From Blastomyces gilchristii SLH14081 (taxonomy: Eukaryota > Ascomycota > Eurotiomycetes > Onygenales > Ajellomycetaceae), in contig NW_003101682.1 in the NCBI RefSeq assembly GCF_000003855.2, positions 7,202,294-7,266,293 on the forward strand: a stretch of DNA of 64,000 nt, given 5' to 3'. The notes beneath the pieces were generated by a model, which ran no database searches, had not been told where the DNA came from, and was given only the letters and a program-made list of their open reading frames with translations. Of the stretch, positions 48,811-61,106 are shown in pieces (positions within the stretch are counted from its first letter, which is position 1; every line of letters begins with the position of its first letter). The translations under genes and the position numbers were made by a program.

Positions 48811-50296
48811 AATTGTGATATATAACAGCTCAAATTGATGAACTTCTTTAAGTATCTATTAAAGCAGTATATCAAGAAGCACTCTGATTTCTCTCAGAAC
48901 TATGTATAAGAACTGACATCTCAGAATACTTAATCAATAATAATAACACTCTGTGATTCTATGAATGACACTGAATCTCTTACTTTAAACTCTTACATAT
49001 CTGAATAATGCAAGAGATGCATGATTTGTGTATAATCAGTTATTCAGGTCATGAATAACTGTATTAAATAATCTCTTAAGAGCTCTACTGATCTGAAATA
49101 TTAAATAGTATCAGATATTTCATCTGAAACTGCAGTCATTGTTCTTTCATCATCTTATAAAAGAATCACAGAAAAGATCTACTGAAATCACTCAATATTT
49201 CTGATAGAATCGAGTGAGATGTAGTAATTAACTTTACCATTAATCTCTCTAAGAGTAAGAGTTATAAGAACATTCTGATTATCATTGATTAATTGAGTAA
49301 AGATGTTATATTAGAATCTTATAATAAGATAGATACTGAACAAGACACTGAAGTCTTTCTATAAAGCTTGTTCTATCAGATGTATAAATTACTGAGATCT
49401 ATAGTATCAGATTAAGACTGTTAATTCATAAGTATTCTCTGAATAAGAATCTGTCAAGTTGTCAAGATTATATACTGTTTATCAACTGTCTATTACTCTG
49501 AGACTGATAATGTATCAGAATGAATAATTCAGACTATAAAGAATTATCTTCATAAGTTCTGTAATTATTTATAAGATAATTGATATAATCTTCTTCTACA
49601 TACAGAGATCACTATTAATAATCAAGATGCTGTTTTAATAGATATAAGTCTGTTCTTTCTTACACACAGTTATTATATAAAGATGTTAAATCTTCTAGAG
49701 ATTATATATTTTATATTAAATCTCTACAGTCTGATTCAGATAACTGATAATATAGTAATAGAGCTCTGAGACATCTGTAACTGAGCAGAAGTCTTTATAA
49801 TAAGCATTAAACAAGATTAAGAGAATTAAATTAATATTCACTGAGATCTCACTAAGTAATATAAGATAGAAAATCTGATGTAATTGAATCTTAAGAATAT
49901 ACAGATCACACACTCATCTTGTACATTGAATTATCATTATATTAAGTATAAAGTGATAGAAGTTCTAGACAGTCATAACTACTATCTTAATATATTATCA
50001 GAAATTCATAATATCTTTCACATGAGCTTACTCTGCTGCACTATTACTGATTTATTCTCTTCTCAACTGACTTCTGACTAACAGCTGTCAGGGATTGTAG
50101 AAGAAGATAATGAACTTGAGTGAGAGATTGAAGATATTCTTAATAAAAGACTTCACAGCTGTGACTGACAGTATCTTGTATGAAATAAGTCAGCTATAAT
50201 TATCTGATCTGAACTCTGAGCTTCATATTATCTGAAACAGCAGCTCTTGACTGATGAGAACTATACACAATCTCACTTCTGAAAAGAGAAAGCTAA

Positions 50297-50609
50297 TGTG
50301 ACAGGCTGCGCCTGATCAATTATATAGACTATTTTATTACACTTCATAGATTTCACTGAAAGCTCTGATTCTCAGTCACTGATTCTTGACTGAAAAACTC
50401 ACAGAATTTCTATTCTTCTGCTTCAAAGCTTTACTATGTACACAGAATCTCTATTCTTTTACTCAGAAGCTTTATTATGTACATGTATAAATATTCACTC
50501 TGATCACTGGTTTCTGCACTTTCTCTTTTTTTTTTCTGCAACATTTTCCTCTTTTGTATTATAAGATCTATAAATAATATACTGATCTATTTAGCGTAGA
50601 TCTCTTACA
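50297..50609 (+). repeat. 3' LTR of GYP-2
   Basis: 313 bp, TGTGACAGGCTGCGCC start, TCTCTTACA end, sharing the CTGAAAGCTC variant segment with the 5' LTR of GYP-2. Confidence 0.9.
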
Positions 50610-50614
50610 ATATA

Positions 50615-52668
50615 GCTTCTTCTATAATATAGTCAGAGAAATCAGCTTTAACAACTATCTTATAATCAGAGTTAAATATTATTAGTAGAGAAGTATTAAT
50701 AAATATTTTCTTTATCTATATGAATTCAGCTTTAGTGTCTGCTGATTATTAAAATACTGAGTTCTTTTTAATGAGTTCTGTAAGTAATCTAGTAATATCT
50801 GAGAAGTTTTATATAAATTATTGATAGAAGTTAGTGAATTCAATGAAGCTTTATACATCTTTCACAGTGTGTGAAGCTTCTTATTTAAGAATAGTAGAGA
50901 TCTTCTCAGAATTTATTCAGATTCTCTTATCAGCTTCTATAATAAATTTAGATATTTTATTCTCTTGACTTTAAAATTATACTTATCTATATTTATTAAT
51001 TGTTCTGCTTCTTATAGTCATTGTAATACTCTTTGTACATATTCTTAATATTCTTTTCTGAACTTATCAGTAAAGATAAGAATATTATTGAGATAAGTAG
51101 ATATACACTTATCAAGAAAATCTTGAAGTGCTCAGTTGATATACTTTGAAAATGTGCTGAGAGTATTAGTCAATTCAAAAGATGTAACTACTCATTTCAA
51201 GAGATTATATTATGTTTGAAATGCTGTAAGTTACTCATCTTCTTTAATAATATGAATCTTATGAAAAGCAGTGATAATATTTAGCTTTGTAAATCATTGA
51301 GCTTTCTCAATATATACTAGAATTTCATTGATAAGAGATAAAGAATAATAGTCTTGTTTTATTAATCTATTCAGTTCTTAATAGTTTATATAGAATTGAA
51401 CTTCTTTATCTGATTTCTTTGAAAAGAGAATAGAAGCTCTGACAGAAGAGTTACTAATGTATATAAATTCTTTATTTAATAGATTATTAAGTGTCTTTTA
51501 AAGAAGAAGAAGTTCATCACAGAACATATTATAAAGAGAGTCTTATAGTAATTTAGAATTGTTATTATTCTTCTTTTTCAGCTTAATACTGTGATTCACT
51601 TCTGAGTCTTATAAGAGAAGTAGATTCATAACATTATCTTATCAGAAGATATCTAGATATTTATAATATTATTAAGAGAGTTTTGTATGAGAATCTGTTA
51701 TTATAATATAGAATAACTTTTCTACAGCTTTTTTAATATTAGTCAGACTGACAGAGTAGATTGTTATATAATTCTGCTATTAACTCTATCAGTAACTTCA
51801 TCAGAAGTTCTTTCAGAGTATTTTATAAGTGTTAACAGAGATCTGTGTCAGATTCATACTCTTATAAACATCATTCTTATGAACTCAATTATTATTAGAA
51901 AATATTAAACTTCTGTTTTAAGTATTCAATAAAATGCCTTGTTCAGATAGTTAGATAAGTTCTAGTATAAAATTATAGTCAAGATTATCAACTTTATATA
52001 TATAAGTATCTTCATATTAATATTCTCTGACATCTATATTTAGTTTCATTATATAATAGATACAAATATCTTTTAAGCTATTAAATTCTGTGAGAAGTCA
52101 GAGTTTTAGTAAGAGAATATACTGAAGATTATAGTATTTTATAACTGAAGATTTAATGATTGTATAGTGACATAGACTGCTGTCTATTATAGCTTACATA
52201 TTATATATGTTATTTATCACAGTAGATATAACAATTGCATTCATTGTCATTTTCTCTTTAATTTATTATCATTCAATCTCTTCAAGCTTCTGCTTGTAAG
52301 TTTAAGCAGAAGCTAATCTTTTTCCTGTTTTATTAAGATATTCTCATAGTTATCTTCTGAATCTTTCTCTAATATAATATGATTGATGTGAACTGTCAGC
52401 ACTAATCTTACAGTTAATACACATTTCTTATTGATATTGATCAGCAGCTTCTGCAGAGGTGATCTCAGAGACTTAAAAGCCTGTTCAGACAGTGAAGACT
52501 CTTACTTATATATAGACATTCAAGTCTACTCAATTCATAGCATCTGTGTTATTCTTTGACATAGATGTATAAGTGACTGAGATGTAATATCTTCTACTAT
52601 TATTCTGTATACTTTTAAGCTTAGTAAGATAATCATTCAATGTTCGAAGTTGTATACAGAAGTGTAAG
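50615..52668 (-). mobile_element. GYP-R, 5' part (resumes after GYP-2)
   Basis: The minus-strand gypsy copy continues immediately after the GYP-2 duplication, reading backward through RNase H, RT and gag. It stops matching the family at about 52668, in the gag region equivalent to about 57617 in GYP-5, so its own 5' LTR is missing. It is more diverged from the family than the plus-strand copies. Confidence 0.8.
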
Positions 52669-53696
52669 AAATCCCGCTTCTCACAGATTCTTTACCTCTA
52701 TTTCTATCTCTTATATAATCAATAGAGTTAGCAGCTCTTGACTACACACAACTATATAGACTGAAGTTCATGACTACTATTCATAACTCAGCTTAAATAC
52801 TATTATACATTTAATCTCTATATTTTTCTTTTTACTGTGAATACTTCTAGTACCTATCAGTATATATTATATTAAGCTGCAAATATCTGAATAATCATCT
52901 GTGAGTACTTATTCTTATATTTCAAGCTCTATCAGTCAGCAATAACTTATTATAACTGACAGAACTAGAAATTTATATACTTTAATCTCTGCAAACTCTA
53001 CTGCAGACACTCAGAAGCAGTTATCTAAATTATAAATAACTTTTATAAAAGAAGTCTCAGAGAACTTATTAATTACTTACAGAATATTATTCTCTATATC
53101 TGTAATAGAGAAACTCTTCAAATTTATAAATAAATCAATCTCAGTGAAGAATATTCTTAAGCATCTTTTACAGAACTAAGCTATTTTTTTTATAAGAAAT
53201 ACTTACTGTTTGTAAACAGTTTTAAACTGAGTCTCTAGATATAATCTTCAGAGATATCTATAAACTGAAAAGAAACTTTCTTAAGTTATAACTACTTAAG
53301 ATTATCTACTGAATTATAATCTATAAAAGTTTTTATAAGTTTGTATTTAAAATTGACTCATAAGTCTGACTATATAATATAAAAGATGAAGAAGCTATTA
53401 TCTATATAATAACAGATCTCTACTATACTAAAGTCAAGAACTGACTGAATTATTTAAAAAATAATTATAAGAGATTCTACTAATCTATTCTCAAGATCTA
53501 TCTAGAGAATAAGTTAAGAGACTTTATAAGTCAGATAGAGAATATCTGAGCTATAATCATTAATATTAGAAAAAGAGATAAGAAATCTAATAAAGACTAC
53601 TCATAGTACTTTATAAAATTATAATATGAATTAAAATCTGTGAAAACAGAGCTTTGAAACAAGATCTGAATAATGATGTTTATAAAGAGACTGAAT
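52669..53696. other. Unclassified AT-rich sequence between gypsy copies
   Basis: About 1 kb that does not match the gypsy family on either strand. Plus-strand frames, read through stops, give patches rich in Ser, Leu, Lys and Asn but no domain that I recognise. It could be a decayed fragment of another element that truncated GYP-R, or older chromosomal sequence. Confidence 0.5.
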
Positions 53697-54033
53697 TATG
53701 ACGGGCTGCGCCTGATCAATTATATAGACTATTTCATTACACTTCATAGATTCCCGCATTCCCGTCAAAAGCTCCGATTCTCGGTCGCTGATTCTCAGCT
53801 GAAAGACTCATGAAATTCCTATTCTTCCGCCCCGAAGCTTCACTGCATAAACCACAGAATTTCTATTCTTTCACCCTGAAGCTCCACCGCGTACACCATC
53901 ACATACATGTATAAATATTCACTTCAATCACTGATTTCTGCACTTTCTCTTTTCTTTTCTTCTCTATCATTTTTCACTTTATTATATAAGACCTATAAAT
54001 ATCATACTGATCTATTCAGTGTAGGTCTCTATA
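53697..54033 (+). repeat. 5' LTR of GYP-4
   Basis: The longest LTR variant here: it carries an internal partial duplication of the segment around ATTTCTATTCTTTCACCC. The priming-site complementarity after it is imperfect, with one A missing (TGAAAACATTT). Confidence 0.82.
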
Positions 54034-56308
54034 CTTGAAAACATTTATCATCTTCTTATTAGAAATGATTATTCACATTCATCATCTTCTCATTAGAAAC
54101 AATTACTTCTTGAGATATTTGAATGCATGACAATGCGTAAGAAATAGAGAAATGAACAATCAGATAAGCAGACACTGAGTCTCTAAATAGAAGCTTACTT
54201 ATCAGTCACTCTGACTCTGTAATAAGATCTTATAAAGAGAACAAAGATCTCACAAAGAGAATATCAGTGAAAGACCTGAGAGTTCTGACATCTGAAATAT
54301 ATGAGATATTCATACAATTACACTTCTTTCAATTTCATAGATATCACATATCTGATAAATGATATATCTAATAATAATATAAGAGAACTCTTGAACATGA
54401 GTATAGACACAGTATCATAGTGACTCTGAGTAATGTTGAAATTACAATAGCAATAGATAGCTGATATGCATGTGACTCAACAACATCAATATGAGGAAAT
54501 TCAACAGTTATCTCAACTAGAAACCTCTGCACAAGCAATTTCAACACTGACTGAATCAGATATGAACATGCAAGCACTGAAGAAACATCTAGATACTTCT
54601 GCATATTTTAATACTTCTGATCTCACTCTCTATTCATCATAAAGATTGAAAATGCTTATAAAACTAAGTGTAGATAAAGATGCTATCAGTTTATTAACTA
54701 ATCAAGATTAGTATATCAATGATCAATTGAAAGATTGTCTGAGACAGAAGTTTTATTCATGAATGAAGACATGTGAATCAGTGTTACATATGTCTGATAA
54801 TATTATTAAATATCTTGATGTTCTGTTCTGAGACACTGCTATGTAACAGAAGACATTAGATTGATTACAGAGTGTCTGATAGAGAAATACTTCTCTCACA
54901 ACATTCATTTCTGATTTCAACATCAAGATTTTAGAAGCAGATGATCAATCTTGAGAGAATTAAATAAAGATTAGCATGCTTAAGAAGACACTAACTTTTG
55001 AACTTCTACAGACTCTTATAAGTGTAGATGAAGATCAGACTTATGAAGACTTCTGCATACAACTCTGAACATTGAACAATTATCTTATCAAGCTTAAGAG
55101 TATACAGAACAGTGATAGAAGATATTACATCTCAGTCACTCATATATCTGTGTTAAAGAATAATAATACAGATGCCATGAATTGAGTGAACTTAAATATC
55201 TATATATAAACAAGAGTCTTCATCACTCAAACAAGTTTTCAAGTTCTCAGAATCACTTCTGAAGAAGTCACTGATTAATATTAATATGAGATGTGCATCA
55301 GCTGTAACTAATCAGAACACATTACTTTCAACTGCTGATCAGCCTATATACCTTCTCACTTAAAGAATGAATCAGCATCTGTCCGCGTCAACTATATTGC
55401 ATTAGAGAAAGATTCAGAAGATAACTATAAGAATATCTCAGTGAAACAGAGAAAAGATTAACTTCTGTTCAAATTTATAAGCAGAAGCTTGAAGAGATCA
55501 GACAATAATAATTTAAAGAGAGAATGACAATGAATGTGATTCTTATATCTACTATGATAAATAACATGTATAATATGAAAGCTATGATAGATAGTGATCT
55601 ATATCACTATGCAATGATTAAATCTTCAGTCATAAGATATTACAATCTTCAGTATAGTCTCTTATCAAAACTCTGACTTCTTGCAGGATTTGACAATCTG
55701 AAAGATGTTTGCACTCATTATATGATGAAACTGAACATAAATATCAGAGAATATTAACATGAAGATGCTTATATATATAAAGTTAATAATCTTGACTATA
55801 ATCTTATACTAGAACTTGTCTGACTATCTGAACAAGGCATCTTATTGAACACTTAAAATAAAGCTTGATATTTCCTAACAATAATAGAATTCATGAAGAT
55901 GACATTTACAAGACTATAAATCTGACACAGATCTCTGTCAATGCTTACAAAATACTCTGAAATAACTCTCAACAAAGTTATTAACAGAGTCAGCAGTAAG
56001 ATCATATGATAATCTACTCTGTCAGTCTGACTAATATTAAAAAAGCTCTAGAAAAGTTATTCTGTATTACAACAACAGATTCTCATACAAAACTCTCTTA
56101 ATAATATCATGAATATCTAGATATCTTCTAATAAGATAATATTACAAATCTACTCTCTTTACAAGGCTCAGAAGTGAATCACAGTATCAAGTTAGAAAAG
56201 AAAAATGATAAGAACTCTGAATTATCATGAAGTTCTCTTTATAATATGTTCTGAGATGAACTTCTTCTTCTTCAGAAGACACTTAATGATCTGTTAAATA
56301 AAGAATTC
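53697..56308 (+). mobile_element. GYP-4, 5' part: gypsy copy cut by GYP-5
   Basis: Begins with a 337-bp LTR (53697-54033) whose first bases read TATGACGGGC, the mutated TGTG terminus. The internal sequence runs through gag to the start of RT (AATGATCTGTTAAATAAAG at 56285-56303), where GYP-5 is inserted. Its remainder is not within the window. Confidence 0.87.
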
Positions 56309-56579
56309 TGTGGCGGGCTGCGCCCGATCAATTATATAGACTATTTCATTACACTTCACAGATTCCGCTGAAAGCTCCGATCCTCAGTCACTAATTCTCA
56401 GCTGAAAAACTTATGGAATTTCTATTCTTTCATCTCAAAGCTTTACTATGTACACATATAAATATTCACTCTGATTGCTAATTTCTGCACTTTCTCTTTC
56501 TTTTCTTCTCTAATGTTTTTCACTTTTGTATTATAAGATCTATATATTATACTGATCTATTCAGTGTAGATCTCTTACA
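56309..56579 (+). repeat. 5' LTR of GYP-5
   Basis: 271 bp, TGTGGCGGGCTGCGCCC start, TCTCTTACA end. The shortest complete plus-strand LTR variant. Confidence 0.9.
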
Positions 56580-58119
56580 CTTGAAAAATGTTCATTGTCT
56601 TCTTATTAGAAATAATTATTCATATTCATCATCTTCTCATTAGAAACAATTACTCACTGAGATATCTGAATGTGTAATAATGTGTAAGAAATAGAGAAAT
56701 AACAATCAGTTAAGTGAACACTGAGTCTCAATCAGTTAAACAGACACTGAGTCTCTAGATAGAAGCTTGCTCACCAGTCACTCTGACCCTGTAACAAGAT
56801 CTCACAAAGAGAATGTCAGTGAAAGACTCAAGAGTTTTGACACCTTAGACATATAAGATATTCATATAATTACAATTCTTTCAATTTCATAGATAACACA
56901 CATTCAATGAATGATACTGCTATGTCTACTGATAATATGAGAGAACTCTCGAATGCGAGCATAGATGCAGTGCCACAGTGGCTTTAAGCAATGTTGAAAT
57001 TACCACAGTAATAGATAGTCAATATACATGCAACTCAACAACATCAATACAAGGAAATTTAATAATTATCTCAACTAGAAACCTCTGTACAAGTAATTTC
57101 AACATCAACTGAATCAGATACAAACATGTGAGTGATGAAGAAATGTCTAGATACTTCTGCATATTTTAATACTTCTGATCTCACTCTCTATTCATCATGA
57201 AGATTGAAAATGCTCATGAAACTAAGTGTAGATAGAGATGCTCTTGATTTATTAATCAATCAAGATTAGTATATCAATGAATGATTGAAGAATCATGTAA
57301 GATAGAAGTTTCATTCATGAATGAAAGCATGTGAATCAGTGTTGTGAATGTCTGATAACATTATCAAACATCTTAATATTCTGTTTCAAGACACTGCTAT
57401 ACAATAGAAAGTATTGAATTGATTACAGAGTATCTGACAGAGAAACACTTCTCTCACAACATTCATCTCTGACTTTGACACTAAGATTCTAGAACCAGGT
57501 GATCAATCTTGAGAGAATTGAATGAAAATTAGTATGCTCAAGAAGATATTAACTTTCAAACTCTTACAGATTCTTATAAGTGTAGACAAAGACTTAACTT
57601 ATAAAGACTTCTGCATACAACTCTGAACATTGAATGACTGTCTTATCAAGCTCAAGAGTATACAGAACAGTGATAGAAGATGTTACATCTCAATCACTTA
57701 TACATCTGTGCTGAAGAATAATAACAATGCAGATGTCATGAACTGAATAGACTCAAATGTCTATACATAAGCAAGGATTTTCACTGTTTAAACAGGCTTT
57801 CAAGTCTCTGAGATCACTTCTGAAGAAGTCACTGATCAATATCAATGAGAAGTGTGTATTAACTATAACTGATCAGAATACATTGCTTTCAACTGTCAAT
57901 TAACTTACATATCTTCTCACTCAAAGAACAGATCAGTGCCAGTTCATGTCAATTATATTATATTAAAGAAGGATTTGAAAGATAACTCTGAGAATATCTC
58001 AATGAAACAGAGAAAAGATTAGCTTCTGTTTAAATTTGTAAACAGAAGCTTGAAGAGATTGAATAATAATAATTTAAAGAGAAAATAACAATGAATGTGA
58101 TTCTTGTATCTACTGTGAT

Positions 58120-58625
58120 TAGACTGGCCGCCGGGACCATGAATTTCATGTTTGGCCCCATTTGGTCTGGTCCCATACATTTCTTGGCGTGAATCCCGCT
58201 GGGACTGGCTATCAAAAAAACATGTAAAGTGACTATATATCAGATCTTAAAATGGAACCATGACTTGAAAAAAATGAGAAAGTGGTCCTATTTGGTCCCA
58301 TTTAGTCCCATTCTTGGCATAAAGTTACTATTTTTAGACATTTTAAGGTTTTTTTTAGACTATTTTTAATTTTTTAAAAAGTAACGCTTTTTGGTAACGC
58401 TCAAATGAGATTTAAAGTCATTTAAAGCAATAAAAATAATTTAAATTGAGAAGTGGAAATCATGGTCTCATTTGGAAAATGTGACAAGAGTAGACAGTAA
58501 GTCTCACTGGGACAGTATGAGACTACTATCTAATGTTAAAACCGTGTAATGGGATCAGTCGAATTGGTAATGAGACTATCAAAAAATCTGGTCCTGGTCC
58601 CAGACACGGTCACACGGTCAGTCTA
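58120..58625 (+). mobile_element. hAT-like MITE copy 3 (506 bp, least decayed)
   Basis: Starts TAGACTGGCCGCCGGGACC and ends CACGGTCAGTCTA, exactly 506 bp, flanked by ACTGTGAT at 58112-58119 and 58626-58633. It keeps many G and C that are A or T in copies 1 and 2 (for example TTTGGCCCCATTTGG against TTTGATTTCATTTGA), so it is the youngest or best preserved of the three. It sits in the gag-pol region of GYP-5. Confidence 0.9.
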
Positions 58626-60725
58626 ACTGTGATAGATAACATATATAATATAGAAGTCATGATAGACTGCAGTCTATGTTATTATACAATGATTAAATCT
58701 TCAGTTGTAAGATATTATAGCCTTCAGTGTATCTTCTTATCAAAACCCTAACTTCTCACAGAATTTAATGATTCAAAAGACATTCATATCTGTCACATAA
58801 TGAAACTAAACATAGATGTCAGAGAACATCAATATGAAGATACTTATATATATAAATTTGATAATCTTGACTATAATCTTATACTAGAACTTGTCTGACT
58901 ATCTGAACAAGGCATCTTATTGAATGCTTAAAACAGGAGCTTAATATTCTCTAATAATGATAGAATTCATAAAGATAATATTTACAAGACTATGAATCTT
59001 ACACAGATCTCCGTCAAGGCTTATAAAATACTCCGAAAAAGAAGTTATCAATGAGATCACTGATAAAGTCACTGATAGCACAATTATATAACAATCTATT
59101 TCATCAGTCTGACTGATATCAAGAAAGCTCTAGAGAAGTTATTTCATACTACAATAACAGATTCTCATACAAAACTCTTTTAATAATATCATGAATATCT
59201 AGATATCTTCTGACAAGATAATAATGTTACAAATCTACTTCTCTTACAAGATTCAGAAGTAAATCACAGTATCAAGTTGAAAAAGAATAATAATAAGAAC
59301 TCTGAATTATTATAAGACCTTCTTTATAACATGTTCTGAGATGAACTTCTTCTTCTTTAAAAGACACTTAATGATCTGTTGAATAAAGAATTTATATGTG
59401 TTAGTAACTTCTCTGCTGCAGCTTCTATTCTCTTTACAAAGAAATCAGATAAAGAACTCTGATTCTGTGTGAACTATCAAGAACTGAACAGATTAATAAA
59501 GAAAGACTGTTATTCTTTATCTCTTATCAATGAAACTCTAGCTTGTATTAAACAAGCTTAATAATTTACAAAGTTAGATATTATCACTGCATTTCATAAG
59601 ATCTGTATTACTGAAGAAGATAAGTAACTTACAGTATTCTGAACATGATATAATCTCTTTGAATGAATAGTCACATCTTTCAAACTGACTAACACTCTTA
59701 GTATATTTCAGAAGTATATCAACTGAGCACTCTGAGATTTCCTTAATGAATTTATATCTGTATATCTTAATAATATTCTCATTGTCACTGATGAGTTCAG
59801 AAAAGAATATCAAGAACACATGTAAAGAGTATTATAATAACTATGAGAAGCAGAACTACTGATAGACATAGACAAGTGTGATTTTAAAGTTAAAAGTACA
59901 AAATATCTAGGCTTTATCATAGAAGCTGACAAGAGAATTTAAATAAATTCTGAGAAGATCTCTGCTATTCTTGAATAAGAAGGTCTGCACACTGTAAAAG
60001 ATGTACAAAGCTTTATTGAATTTACTAACTTCTATCAGTGATTTATATAAAACTTCTCAGATATTGTGAGATCACTTACAGAACTTACTAAGAAGAACTC
60101 AGTATTTCAATGATCAGTGAATACTGATACTGCATTTACACAGATAAAGAAGATATTTATTAATACATCTCTGTTAATAATATTTAACTCTGACTGTGAA
60201 ATAGTTATTAAAACTGACTTCTCTAACTATATTACAGAGAGAGCTATATTATAATATGATGATAAATATATCTTATAATTATGTATCTTCATGTCTAAGA
60301 AGTTGATCTCTGCTGAATACAACTATAAGATCTATGATAAAGAACTTCTTATAATAGTACACTATCTAGAAGAATAAGACGCTGAGCTCTGAAGTGTCTT
60401 CAAATTTGAGATAATCACAGATTATAAGAATCTTAAATACTTCACTATTATCTATAAGCTTACTGAATGACAGATATGATGATCTGAGTTATTAAGCTGT
60501 TTTCATTTCATAATACACTACTGCCTCAGCAGTCTGAACTTGATAATAGATACTCTCTTATAATGAGAGTAAGATATATCATTCAATGTAACAGATACTC
60601 ACTGAATGAACTAAGAGTATCAGCTCTTAGATCTGAAAATACTAGTTAATTATAATGAGATTATTCATAACACTATATATACTACTCTAATTAGAACATT
60701 CTCTCTCTGAACTGATACTGACACT

Positions 60726-61106
60726 ATTATTATTATTATTATTCTTTCATTATACTTATATACAAGCGGAGCTTATAATGAGTTCTTGCGTGATGTTAAA
60801 TACAGGTTAAGTGTTAATTATACCAGAAGGAAAATACAGGTGTTGAGATCATGTCAAGATAAATAAAGAACATAGAAAAATACAAAGAAAGTGATAATTA
60901 AAATACATGTGATAATAACTTCTCAAGCTCAGAAACATAGGAGTGATTCATTGAAGTGATTTGTACATCTCTGTATTTATTTAAAAACCCTGAGATGCTT
61001 GAGTTCTGAATTTAATATATCCCCTGCGGGTTTCGAACTCACGCGCCTTGATTTCCCACGCCAAGGCGCTACCGGGTGGCCGAATGATTAATGCGGCCAC
61101 CGGGGC
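60726..61106 (-). mobile_element. SINE copy 3 (reversed, head well preserved)
   Basis: 381 bp, in reverse orientation with the (ATT)n tail at the left and the GC-rich head at the right, ending CCGGGGC. The duplication ACTGACACT is at 60717-60725 and 61107-61115, next to a short run of CTGATA repeats that blurs its limits. The B-box-like GAGTTCGAAACCC is intact. The loop of the head hairpin is inverted relative to copies 1 and 2. Confidence 0.85.

Larger units (their letters stand above)
38307..50609 (+). mobile_element. GYP-2: complete gypsy copy carrying GYP-3 and a SINE
   Basis: Bounded by LTRs of 314 bp (38307-38620) and 313 bp (50297-50609), with the target duplication ATATA at 38302-38306 and 50610-50614. 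Its own sequence is 38307-40324 plus 46513-50609. The gap is the nested GYP-3, and 48434-48810 is a SINE. RT reads as YFDNILIFAD near 47425-47460, and integrase and chromodomain remnants follow to about 50260. The LTR is a distinct variant with an extra CTGAAAGCTCC segment. All frames are broken by stops. It is inserted in GYP-R, which resumes directly after it. Confidence 0.9.
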
